Positions 32,201-40,435 of a DNA stretch of 64,000 nt are shown here, piece by piece. Each line of letters begins with the position of its first letter. Within the stretch, counting starts at the first letter, position 1. The position numbers and the translations under genes are program-made. The notes beneath the pieces were generated by a model that saw nothing but the letters and a program-made list of their open reading frames with translations, ran no database searches and was not told the DNA's origin. Source of the DNA: Thermoproteota archaeon (GTDB lineage: Archaea > Thermoproteota > Thermoprotei_A > Sulfolobales > Ignicoccaceae); NCBI GenBank assembly GCA_013154085.1, contig JAADDE010000030.1, positions 1 through 64,000 of the forward strand. The letters are read 5' to 3'.

Positions 32201-35164
32201 GTGGGGTCAACGAGATTGCGGAGAACCGCTCCAATGTTATTGCTCTTATTGATTGCAGTAAATGCATGGAAACTGAGCTTGGTAATAGAGTATGACAACC
32301 CCGAAGCAGTACAGAACTTGCAGTTGCCAAGGCTCAAGGTTTCTGTAACTGGAACTTACGACCCGACCGCAATGACACTAAACAACGTGGATGTCAAAGT
32401 GGAAACGACAGCGAATACGGTAGCTCAGATGGTAAAGTCAAAGGTAGAGAGCTACCTCGGCATCTGTGAACTGACGAACAGAGCCCCGCTGGCAGAGCTC
32501 GCCTCCTGCGTGCTGAGCTCTATAAAAGATGTAATTGCTTTGACGAATCTCGAAGCTGGCACTCTGAAGGTCAGCAACGGTCTGGACTTGGCCGGGGTTG
32601 CCTTCGTCCAGATGAGCGGCGATGTCGTAGCTGCCGTAGCAGGCAAATCATTGAACGGTATAGAAAATTACGTTGCTAAGGCGTATTTGGAAGGCATAGA
32701 GGAAAGCTTGGAGCTGGTGCTATCTTCCGGAAACATTAAGTTGCGCGTGACCGGGGAGAGCTTTGTGACGCCGCAGAAGGCGTTCTACGTGCTCGTGAGG
32801 TGGCCCGAGGGAAGGGGCGTGATAGCTCTAACAGCCCCGCCGCTGGCTCCGCCGAACCTTCAAGGAACTAACCCGCTCACTGTTACCTTCGCTCGCGACA
32901 TCGTCAAATACTTCGTAGCTGTGAGCCCGGCACCGCTCCCGAGGACCGTTCTGCTGTACTTTCAGCAACCCGTTAGGAGTGTAGTCATACCTTTCGAAGG
33001 AGTCACGGTCGAGGTTGCCCCGCCGAGGCCTCGCCCGGTTGCGGCCAACTGCAACCTCTCTCTGGCCGTCGCCTCTAGGGGATACCACAACATCACCTTG
33101 ATCAGTGATATTTATAAAATAACCGTAAAGGCTAAGGGCTTCGAGTACGTTACGCTACCTTCGGTCTGCAACGGGACTGCCTTGTTAAAGGTGGACTCGT
33201 CCTACGCACTCCTAAACTTAACAAAGGTCGTGGGGAAGAAGATTGTGGCAATACCAAAGTCGCCAGTGCTGAGGCTGGTTGTCGTAAAGACCGGCGAACC
33301 GGCCGCTGTGGTCGTCGGAGGCGTTGAAGTGCCTTGTAGCAGCGACGCGTGCTACTTGTTGGTGCCCAGCGGGCAAACGGAAGTGAAGCTCGTCGGCTTG
33401 ATCAGCAAGACCAGCACGTCGGTCACCATTCCGTCCGCCGCTAGGGAGCTGAGCGTAAAGTTCCCCCCACCTCCGCCCACTACGGGCTGCATGGTCAAGT
33501 TCGTGTCTCCCAAACCGATAGACGTCACTGTTGCCACCGGAACCTCTGTGTTCACGATAAAGGTTGGCAGGTCTCCAAGCCCCGTAATACTGCCCTGCGG
33601 GAAGGAGGTCTACGTGAAGGTCGGCGGCTACGAAGCTAAGATAAACGTGACGTCCGGAGAGTGGATCTACCTTTGCCCTAGCCAGTACGCGGTCGGGGGC
33701 GAGAGCGTAAAGATAAACACCACGATGAAGCCTCCGCTGAGCATAAGCTGTGACGGCGGCATGAGCTGGGCGGTTGTAGGAAACAGCACGTTTACTATGG
33801 TTAAGCCGAGGTTCGCCTACGTCGAGCTGAAGATAGTTTCTGCCGACGGAGCTACGGTAGACGTGATACTGCCCGAGGGAGTTAAGGTAATTAGATTGAG
33901 ACCCACCAAAACACCACAGATCAAGAGGATCGCCGTTCCACAAGTCAGCCTCAACGCAGTAGAAAAGATAGTAATCAAAGGCCTTCCCGAGGCTCAGGTA
34001 ATCATAAGCAACGGCACGCACTATCTGGAGTATGTGGTTAGGAGGTCGGCCTACGTAGCGCTGCCTCAAGAATGGCTATCCCAAAAGCTGAGGATGCAGG
34101 TAAAGGCCCCCGGAGGCGTGCTGATCAACACTACCGTGCCTCCCCCGGCCGGAGAGGGTTCAGTAGCGCCCATCTACATAATGGCCAACAACTCGATGGT
34201 GGTCAACTACAAGAGCCTCAAATTGTTGGTATTCCGGGGCGACGCTTTGGCTCAAGCGCCGGTACAAATCAACGGAGAGAAGGTCTTGGTTAACGGCAGT
34301 GTAATATTGGTCGTCCCCGATGACGTAGTCAAGATAAGCGTCGCCGGACGGGAGTACCTAGTATATGCCAACGGTCAGTCGTTTAACATAACGCTACCGG
34401 CAGTGAGGCCCGTGCCGCTGACCCTCCCCGTGGAAGTATCAGTGTACTTCGAGGGGAAGCCGGCTAAGGCCACAGTGAAGTTTGTGTTCCCCAACTACAC
34501 AATAGCCTATACAATAAACGGCAACGCTACAGTACTGCTACCCTCCTTCGCCGCAAACGTCACCGCTAGGGCGACGTTCAGCGTCGGAGACGTTGCATGT
34601 ACGCTAACTCTGCCCTCATTGGAGACGCGCATAGGAGTGTCGAGGGTAGTTAGCCCAATAGTGGCACTGCTTAGCAAGAGGGGTACGTGCTACGCTTACA
34701 AGATCGTGGCCGTGGGAGGAGGACTATTCAAATCCCCAGCTACTGTGAAGGTATACTTCGATGGCCATGAACTTACGGTCAGGGGTAGCTTGATCGTCAT
34801 ATACGACAAACCGACGGCAGAGGTGATATTCAACAACAAGAGCTACACGGCCGTGGCCGGCGGCACGCTGTACTTGAAGAAGCCGGCCGAGCAAAAGCGC
34901 CCCGAGCAACGTCCACAGGAGGCGCCAAAGGCTACAACCAACATAGTAACTGCAATAAGGACCGTGGGCAAGTGGAACCCCGTGGGAGAGCTGCCCGGAA
35001 TGCTCAGCCTCGCTACCGGAATGATACTGGCTCTGGGGGTGCTCAACTCTGGAGTGACCGGCACCTCACCGGCCTACGCGGTTGCCGTGGTGCTGGCGTC
35101 TGTCAGCTTGATACTGGGCCTAGTAACCTTGGGGATGATACTGGCGCGCTACTTCTCAACCTAA
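32201..35164 (+). CDS. Giant exported beta-rich protein with C-terminal membrane anchors (987 aa)
   Basis: GTG start about 28 nt after a TATA-like tttactaa. A signal peptide (APMLLLLLIAVNAW) is followed by a 190-residue alpha/beta part and then about 700 residues of repeated short beta domains (for example LRLVVVKTGEPAAVVVGGVE, PCGKEVYVKVGGYEAKINV, VSVYFEGKPAKATVKFVF), many beginning with a strand and ending in a Val/Thr strand. Such PEGA-like units are typical of archaeal surface proteins. N-x-S/T sites are frequent. Near the end come a Pro/Glu-rich linker and two membrane segments (LATGMILALGVLNSG, AVAVVLASVSLILGLVTLGMIL). Likely a cell-envelope protein; function unknown. Confidence 0.75.
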   Translation: MGSTRLRRTAPMLLLLLIAVNAWKLSLVIEYDNPEAVQNLQLPRLKVSVTGTYDPTAMTLNNVDVKVETTANTVAQMVKSKVESYLGICELTNRAPLAELASCVLSSIKDVIALTNLEAGTLKVSNGLDLAGVAFVQMSGDVVAAVAGKSLNGIENYVAKAYLEGIEESLELVLSSGNIKLRVTGESFVTPQKAFYVLVRWPEGRGVIALTAPPLAPPNLQGTNPLTVTFARDIVKYFVAVSPAPLPRTVLLYFQQPVRSVVIPFEGVTVEVAPPRPRPVAANCNLSLAVASRGYHNITLISDIYKITVKAKGFEYVTLPSVCNGTALLKVDSSYALLNLTKVVGKKIVAIPKSPVLRLVVVKTGEPAAVVVGGVEVPCSSDACYLLVPSGQTEVKLVGLISKTSTSVTIPSAARELSVKFPPPPPTTGCMVKFVSPKPIDVTVATGTSVFTIKVGRSPSPVILPCGKEVYVKVGGYEAKINVTSGEWIYLCPSQYAVGGESVKINTTMKPPLSISCDGGMSWAVVGNSTFTMVKPRFAYVELKIVSADGATVDVILPEGVKVIRLRPTKTPQIKRIAVPQVSLNAVEKIVIKGLPEAQVIISNGTHYLEYVVRRSAYVALPQEWLSQKLRMQVKAPGGVLINTTVPPPAGEGSVAPIYIMANNSMVVNYKSLKLLVFRGDALAQAPVQINGEKVLVNGSVILVVPDDVVKISVAGREYLVYANGQSFNITLPAVRPVPLTLPVEVSVYFEGKPAKATVKFVFPNYTIAYTINGNATVLLPSFAANVTARATFSVGDVACTLTLPSLETRIGVSRVVSPIVALLSKRGTCYAYKIVAVGGGLFKSPATVKVYFDGHELTVRGSLIVIYDKPTAEVIFNNKSYTAVAGGTLYLKKPAEQKRPEQRPQEAPKATTNIVTAIRTVGKWNPVGELPGMLSLATGMILALGVLNSGVTGTSPAYAVAVVLASVSLILGLVTLGMILARYFST

Positions 35165-35872
35165 GACCTTGAGGATGTGTTCAAAGGCCTCTTCTGAAGG
35201 AGATCTTTTATAACGCCTAGCGGCCTCCAAAAGCTCCGCCTTGTTCACTTTCAGCTTCTCTGCTATCCAGTACGCCGGCGGCGAGGGCTTTAGAAGTAGG
35301 CCGGACAGCAGGGACGTAACGTTAGACGGCTTCCTCATAGTGGAGGCACTCCCGAAGTCCAAGAAGACGACTCTGTCGCCGATCCGTACGTGCTTCCAAG
35401 GCCTTACAAGCTCTCCGTGGTCTATGCCCTTTTTGTCAAGCGCGCGTCCGGCCACCAGCACGGCCTTGATCGTCTCTCTCAGCTCCTTTGCCTCCATTTC
35501 TAAGACGCTCTCCACACCGGGATAGGGAATAAATTCCATTACTATGAAGTCTTGGTGGGAATAGTATACTTTAGGGGCTACGGGCCAAGCGAGCTTCTGT
35601 ATCCTCGCCTCCTTCCTCATGTCGCAAGGACAGTCGGTCCGCCGGACCTTTAACGCTACGACCTTCCCCCTCCACCTCGCAAGGAAGACGAGACCGCGGA
35701 AGCCGGCACCAAGAAGACGGAACTTGCCTATCTCTCTGCGACCGAAGTTGTAGACACCCTCCACTCCGGCCCTCTCAAGCTCGCCGTGGAAGTCGCATTG
35801 TCCGGGATAGCAGATCGGCGCTCTCCTCACCCCCACCAGCTCGGCTTCCCCCACACGAACCAAGCCAGCCAC
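35156..35872 (-). CDS. Predicted protein kinase, Bud32/RIO-like, altered catalytic loop
   Basis: 238 residues. GAGFRGLVFLARWRGKVVALKVRR gives the glycine loop and the ATP-binding Lys, FIVMEFIPYPG the hinge, IDHGELVRPWKHV the catalytic loop and VFLDFGSAS the DFG metal site. The catalytic loop has Glu where Bud32/RIO have Asp (HGE in place of HGD) and no Asn after it. I believe related archaeal predicted kinases share this loop, so it may be a family trait. Overlaps the CCA-enzyme stop by up to 46 nt if ATG 35872 is used; GTG starts near 35854 or 35833 would shorten the overlap. Ends against the giant protein (9-nt overlap). Confidence 0.75.
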   Translation of the reverse strand: MAGLVRVGEAELVGVRRAPICYPGQCDFHGELERAGVEGVYNFGRREIGKFRLLGAGFRGLVFLARWRGKVVALKVRRTDCPCDMRKEARIQKLAWPVAPKVYYSHQDFIVMEFIPYPGVESVLEMEAKELRETIKAVLVAGRALDKKGIDHGELVRPWKHVRIGDRVVFLDFGSASTMRKPSNVTSLLSGLLLKPSPPAYWIAEKLKVNKAELLEAARRYKRSPSEEAFEHILKVLG

Positions 35873-37155
35873 CCCTCCTCCGGAGCTCCCTCAACTCTTC
35901 TTATAGTAAGAGAATCTAGATCCAGGCTCTCCGTCTTAAACTTTGAGAACACCTCGCCGAGCGCGTCGCTGGCCGTCCTTACCTTCCTCCTCTCCAGCGC
36001 AAACACCCTGCCCCCCTCTACCCATATTGTCGAGCTTCCGTGCTTTTCCAAGAAGCTCTCTGCATGCCTCTCGAGCCATACTGGGGGCCCCTTCCTAACT
36101 TCGAACTCCGGCAGAACATCCTCCAAGAACTCGATTGCAATTGCCGCCCGCTCGACCTCGTCGCTCCACAAGCCGACCCTAGTAACTTGGAAGCCGAGCC
36201 TTTCCAGCTCCTTCCTAGCGGACTTGGAGACCCTCCTTAGCTCTCCCCACACGGTCTCGGGAGGGCTCCCGCCTCTGAGCGGGATCTCCACGACGAAGGT
36301 GGGCAACCTAGGCGCGACCCTTGGAGGCGGGGGCTTGAAGTAGAAGCGCAGTGACGGACGATCTAAGTACCTCCTCGCCGCTAATACACTCAACGCCAAG
36401 GTGTTCTCGGATACGGCAGCGGCTGCGTTTCTGTTCGGATCTGTGGGGTCCGGAGCTATGAGCGGGCCTCTGAACTTCTTCAAGGCCGCCCGCTTGTCCA
36501 AAGAAGTCTCGAGCACCACTGGTGGCTTCCAGCGCGCCATCGCCCTCATCGTCTCAGCAAAGCCCTTGTGATACACTATCAACACTTCCGTCATATACCC
36601 CGAAAATCCCATAACCTTGATTTCGGCCCCGTAGGCGCCGATTCCCTTGAAGAAGGCTTTGAGCAACCTAACCTCGTCCACTACCCAGCCGCCCAGTTCG
36701 TTCACCTTACTGAGGAACCACTCCGTGTGGAACGGCGTTCGGTCGACCGCAGTTATGGCCTCGCTCGCGCTCTCGACCTTAAACGCCGGTACGAGCTCTA
36801 CTGGGACTCCCTCTACCTCGACCCTAACGTACGGGTGCTCCGCATACCTCACGGAGGCCTTGCCCAGCAGATTCGCGGCCTCGAACAGCGCCGGGAACGC
36901 GACCCTCTCAAGCCACTCCTTCTTTGAGGGCTTGAAGAGTACAAATACGTCGAGCTCCAGCTGTCCTCTCAACCACGTGCCCTTTCTCGCGCTGCCTTGT
37001 AGCGTAACCTCGCCCTCGAGACCTCTTCTGCTCAAACTTGATGATACTGCTTCCCTCACCTTCTCGAATATTTCGTCTCTCTTGCGTATCTCATCTTCCG
37101 TCGGTCTTATTCTGCTCAGCACTTCCTCCTCCAACTCTTCGTGCAACAGCGTCAA
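35827..37155 (-). CDS. cca: CCA-adding enzyme, archaeal class I
   Basis: Adds or repairs the CCA end of tRNAs. Open to 37275, but TTG 37155 overlaps the ThpR stop as TTGA and gives 442 residues, close to the family norm. Active site: LQGSARKGTWLRGQLELDVF (two carboxylates) and VPVELVPAF (third), then VRLLKAFFKGIGAYGAEIKV and GFSGYMTEVLIV. The rest is the tail and body domain. The tRNA in this window already encodes CCA, so repair may be its main task. Operon TFS, small ORF, ThpR, CCA, kinase. Confidence 0.94.
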   Translation of the reverse strand: MTLLHEELEEEVLSRIRPTEDEIRKRDEIFEKVREAVSSSLSRRGLEGEVTLQGSARKGTWLRGQLELDVFVLFKPSKKEWLERVAFPALFEAANLLGKASVRYAEHPYVRVEVEGVPVELVPAFKVESASEAITAVDRTPFHTEWFLSKVNELGGWVVDEVRLLKAFFKGIGAYGAEIKVMGFSGYMTEVLIVYHKGFAETMRAMARWKPPVVLETSLDKRAALKKFRGPLIAPDPTDPNRNAAAAVSENTLALSVLAARRYLDRPSLRFYFKPPPPRVAPRLPTFVVEIPLRGGSPPETVWGELRRVSKSARKELERLGFQVTRVGLWSDEVERAAIAIEFLEDVLPEFEVRKGPPVWLERHAESFLEKHGSSTIWVEGGRVFALERRKVRTASDALGEVFSKFKTESLDLDSLTIRRVEGAPEEGWLAWFVWGKPSWWG

Positions 37156-37709
37156 AGCTTGACTTCCCTCAAGGTCTCGTATATAGGACCGCGGGGGGTC
37201 AAGATGCTTTTCTTCAGCCTTATCGACTTGACCTCTAGCTCTCCTAGCTCGACGTCTGACATCTCCTCGACCCATTTCTTGAGCGCCTCGACTCCTCTGC
37301 CGCTTCTGACGCGCGCGAGCGTTACGTGCGCCGTAAAACCCTTGGTCTCGGGCTTGAACCCGGCCTTCCTCAGCTCCCTCTCTATCCTCTCAAATATCTT
37401 TCTCAACTCTTCATCTCCTTCGACGCCCACCCACACAACCCTCGGCCTAGAACCTCCGAAGGTCCCCACACCTTTCAGCTTTATTTTGTGCGGTTTTACA
37501 TCAACTACAGATTTTCTGATTATCTCTTCAATTATATCGATCGCCTCTACAGAGATATTTCCTAAGAATCTTATTGTTATGTGGAAGTTTTCCTTCTCAA
37601 CGACTTTGACGTCCGCTCCCGTGGCCCTTAGAGACTCGGTCAGTCTCGCCAACCTCTCGCTGATCTCCCCCTCGATGTCCACTGCTATAAAGGCCCTTAT
37701 CCGCTCCAT
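37152..37709 (-). CDS. thpR: RNA 2',3'-cyclic phosphodiesterase ThpR
   Basis: 185 residues, ATG start MERIRAFIAVDIEG. Two HxTx active-site motifs: HITIRFLG near residue 43 and HVTLARV near 130, the 2H phosphoesterase signature. Opens RNA 2',3'-cyclic phosphates. Association with the CCA enzyme is common in archaea. TTGA overlap with cca. Confidence 0.95.
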   Translation of the reverse strand: MERIRAFIAVDIEGEISERLARLTESLRATGADVKVVEKENFHITIRFLGNISVEAIDIIEEIIRKSVVDVKPHKIKLKGVGTFGGSRPRVVWVGVEGDEELRKIFERIERELRKAGFKPETKGFTAHVTLARVRSGRGVEALKKWVEEMSDVELGELEVKSIRLKKSILTPRGPIYETLREVKL

Positions 37710-37857
37710 CCTCTCCCTCCACCTCGTCTAAAGCAGCCCGTAAGAGCTGTAGTGCGCGATACAGCTCGGCCCTGCCGCTCCAGTGCGGCGGCGCGCGTAA
37801 GTATGCGCTTTCAACCTCTCTGAGGGCCTTTTTCAAGATCATTCGTATTCTCTCCAT
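37597..37857 (-). CDS. Possible small helical protein overlapping thpR
   Basis: From ATG 37857 the first 50 residues (MERIRMILKKALREVESAYL) look like a real charged helical protein and fill the 129-nt gap between tfs and thpR, starting within the tfs end. The last 37 codons run over the thpR start in another frame and have poor composition (HRGGDQREV, GHGSGRQSR), so the true protein may be shorter, or the frame is not translated at all. Confidence 0.3.
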   Translation of the reverse strand: MERIRMILKKALREVESAYLRAPPHWSGRAELYRALQLLRAALDEVEGEDGADKGLYSSGHRGGDQREVGETDRVSKGHGSGRQSR

Positions 37858-38171
37858 ACGTGACCGCATTTGGTACACCGGTAGAACCTAGTAGGGGGCT
37901 CGTCCCCCGCACGGGTCTGAACGAACCAGTAGTACGCCTCGTCGTGCCCGCACTTAGGACATATGACGTCGCGCGTCTTCGGCAATGTCTCTACTTTTAC
38001 TGATTCATCAATTACTACAGTTTTCTCCTTCACGCTGTGCTTTATCTTCTTTGTGGTCCTAACGGACCCTCCGCCCTCTATCTCGTAGCCGCATCGCATG
38101 CACTTCAGCACCGTCCTGCCGCCCACCCTCCTCGCAACCATGAGCGAGCCGCACTTCGGGCAGAACTTCAC
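37839..38171 (-). CDS. tfs: Transcription factor S (TFIIS-like cleavage factor)
   Basis: 110 residues, GTG start. Two zinc ribbons: KFCPKCGSLM ... LKCMRCGYE (residues 3-28) and VICPKCGHDEAYYWF ... RCTKCGHVWREYE. The acidic hairpin RAGDEPPTRFYRC carries Asp-Glu, which triggers RNA cleavage by stalled RNA polymerase, so it is TFS and not RpoM without activity. Divergent from ThrRS. Confidence 0.95.
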   Translation of the reverse strand: MKFCPKCGSLMVARRVGGRTVLKCMRCGYEIEGGGSVRTTKKIKHSVKEKTVVIDESVKVETLPKTRDVICPKCGHDEAYYWFVQTRAGDEPPTRFYRCTKCGHVWREYE

Positions 38172-38225
38172 TGCACCGTCACCGACGGCGCGGTGGGAAG
38201 GGAGGTTTATTGCTTCGAAGGACTA

Positions 38226-39644
38226 TTGAAAACCGCTTTGGCCCGTGTCGTGGGGGAAGCGGCTGTGGAAAAGGATCACATGGACTACGCCGTTGAGTTG
38301 GATATTGCAGTAAAGCCGACGACTCCGGTGCCCGGATTGGGCAAGGAGTACGGCTACTACGTGGGCGCGGGAAACCCCCTCTTCAGCGTAGGAGGGGGCG
38401 TGCTTAGGACCGTCTTGAAGCATATACTTCACAAGTACCACGCGAAGAGGGGCTACTACGTCGTGGAGACCCCCCTCTTGGCACGCACCACGCTTTACGA
38501 GGTCACCGGCCACCTTCAGTTCTACAAGGAGAACATGTTTCTAGTAAACATAGAGGGCGACGAGTATGCCATAAAGCCGATGAACTGCCCTTTTCATGTC
38601 TTAATATTCATGAACTTGCTTCAGAAGTACCAAGCGAAGGTAGCTTTGCCTTTTAAGATCTTTGAGACAGGGACCGTTCACCGCTACGAGATAGCCGGCG
38701 CGCTGAGGGGGTTGCTGAGGGTTAGAGCATTCACGCAAGACGATGCCCACATATTCGCTCGAGAGGAGGACGTCGAGCAGAGTTTGATAGAAGTATTCGA
38801 CATGATGAAGGATGTATATGAAAAACTGTTCCACATACCGGTGACCTCCGAAACGGTTAGGCTGAGGCTCAGCCTCTCAGCCAAGGACAAGATAGGGAGC
38901 GAGTTTATGGGCGAGCCGGAGATGTGGAGGTTCTCCGAAGAGAAGCTGTTTAAAGTCGCCGAAGAGATAAAGAGGAGGTACGGAATAGAGTTCTTTGCTG
39001 AGGAGGGCGAGGCAGCCTTCTACGGTCCGAAGCTGGACGTGGTAGTATTCGAAGAAGACGGCAAGGAATGGCAGATCGGTACTGCGCAGTTCGACTTCAA
39101 CCTGCCTATGCGCTTCAAGCTCAACGAGTTGCTTAGGGAAACCCACGGTCTGGAAGGAAACATCTACATGATCCACAGAGCCTTGCTCGGCTCCCTAGAA
39201 AGATTTATCGGAATTTACCTGGAAATGTATAAAGGAAGACTGCCCTTCGTCTTGGCCCCCCTTCAAGCATTGGTGGTGGGCATACTCACAGGCAAGGAAG
39301 ATGTTGATTCCAAAATAAAGAAGCTGGTAGAAGAAGCGAAAGACAAGCTATTGCGTGAAGAAATAAGAGCGAGCTCCCTCTACACCACAAAGACGCACCT
39401 CTCGAAAGACGTAAGGAAGGTGGAGAGCACAGTCAAGCCGCCGCTGATGATATACGTGGGGCAGAGGGAGGCCGAGAAAGGCCTCGTGACTGTTAGGCCC
39501 TATTCGCACGCCGAGCGGAGACGGCTCCAGAGGACTGTATCCATTAATGAAATTATGGAAGTGGTATCGGAGATGGAGGAAGGGGTCAAGGCGCTGGTCG
39601 GAGCTCCGGTGAGGTTACCGGCCGACCCGTCTTACATGACGTAA
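38226..39644 (+). CDS. thrS: Threonyl-tRNA synthetase without editing domain
   Basis: The open frame reaches back into tfs; TTG 38226 (TTG 38238 or GTG 38250 possible) lies about 20-40 nt after a TATA-like gtttatt and gives 472 residues, the size of the short crenarchaeal ThrRS. The zinc ligands are present: Cys in MNCPFH (about 119), His in DDAHIF (about 172), His in MIHRALLG (about 315), as are motif 2 (HRYEIAGALRGLLRVRAF) and motif 3 (GSLERFIGIYLE). The C-terminal anticodon domain ends YSHAERRRLQRTVSI. The N1 and N2 (editing) domains are missing, so a separate editing protein is expected elsewhere in the genome. Confidence 0.93.
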   Translation: MKTALARVVGEAAVEKDHMDYAVELDIAVKPTTPVPGLGKEYGYYVGAGNPLFSVGGGVLRTVLKHILHKYHAKRGYYVVETPLLARTTLYEVTGHLQFYKENMFLVNIEGDEYAIKPMNCPFHVLIFMNLLQKYQAKVALPFKIFETGTVHRYEIAGALRGLLRVRAFTQDDAHIFAREEDVEQSLIEVFDMMKDVYEKLFHIPVTSETVRLRLSLSAKDKIGSEFMGEPEMWRFSEEKLFKVAEEIKRRYGIEFFAEEGEAAFYGPKLDVVVFEEDGKEWQIGTAQFDFNLPMRFKLNELLRETHGLEGNIYMIHRALLGSLERFIGIYLEMYKGRLPFVLAPLQALVVGILTGKEDVDSKIKKLVEEAKDKLLREEIRASSLYTTKTHLSKDVRKVESTVKPPLMIYVGQREAEKGLVTVRPYSHAERRRLQRTVSINEIMEVVSEMEEGVKALVGAPVRLPADPSYMT

Positions 39645-39687
39645 GTGCTTCTTAACGCCCCCTCGGGAGAAAGGTCGGGAGCACCTA

Positions 39688-40425
39688 GTGAAGCTCACGT
39701 TCTTCGACGCCCGGGTGTGGAAGTACGTCATAGCGGGCATTTCGAAGGTGGTTAAGGAGACTGTTGCGACGGTCAACGAAGAGGGCTTCCGGATTAAAAC
39801 TATGGACGAATCCAAGGTAGTTCTAATAGACTTCTTCCTGCCGGCGTCGAGCTTTGAGGAGTTCGAGGTTGAGGAGGAAAGAAAATTTGGAGTGAATATG
39901 GAGGACCTTGCGAAAATAATGAGAAGGGCCACCAAGGATGACAAGCTGAACATAGAGGTGGGGGAGAGCAGCTACTCCATAATTTTTGAAGGTCATGGCA
40001 GAAGGAAGTTCACACTGCCTCAGCTGGAGATCTATGAAGAAGAGATACCGGAAGTGGAGCTGGACCTCCCGGCGAAGGTTGAAATAACTTCAGACTCCTA
40101 CCGAGAGCTAGTGAAGGACTTGGAGCCGGTGGCGGATACAGTAACCTTCTACGCGGAGCCCGGAAGATTTAGGGTGGAGGCTACGAGCGACTTGGGCTAC
40201 GCAGAAGTAATAATAACCGAGGACTCCGGCGTATTGCTCAATTACGAGATCGACGAGCCGGCGCGCTCATCTTACGGCTTGGAATACTTGTCGTACGTAA
40301 GCTCCGTATCTCAAGTGGCCGACAAGGTGAGCCTCGAGCTCGGCAACGATATGCCGCTGAGGGCGTCCTTCGACATAGCTGAAGGTGGTAGCCTTGTCTA
40401 CCTCGTCGCGCCGCGTCTCGAATAA
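39688..40425 (+). CDS. pcn: DNA sliding clamp PCNA
   Basis: 245 residues, GTG start. Two-domain clamp with FDARVWKYVIAGISKVVKET at the start, EEGFRIKTMDESKVVLIDFFLP (the DxSxVxL surface), an interdomain loop YEEEIPEVELDLPAKV and C-terminal LVYLVAPRLE. Crenarchaea often have three PCNA genes forming a heterotrimer; only this one is in the window. priS follows 10 nt later, probably one transcript. Confidence 0.95.
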   Translation: MKLTFFDARVWKYVIAGISKVVKETVATVNEEGFRIKTMDESKVVLIDFFLPASSFEEFEVEEERKFGVNMEDLAKIMRRATKDDKLNIEVGESSYSIIFEGHGRRKFTLPQLEIYEEEIPEVELDLPAKVEITSDSYRELVKDLEPVADTVTFYAEPGRFRVEATSDLGYAEVIITEDSGVLLNYEIDEPARSSYGLEYLSYVSSVSQVADKVSLELGNDMPLRASFDIAEGGSLVYLVAPRLE

Positions 40426-40435
40426 GCTCTTCTTA

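Noticed and set aside
33218-34069. Minus-strand frame (283 codons) inside the giant exported protein
   Set aside because: Composition is Arg/His/Tyr-rich shadow; the sense protein has continuous beta-domain pattern and signal peptide.
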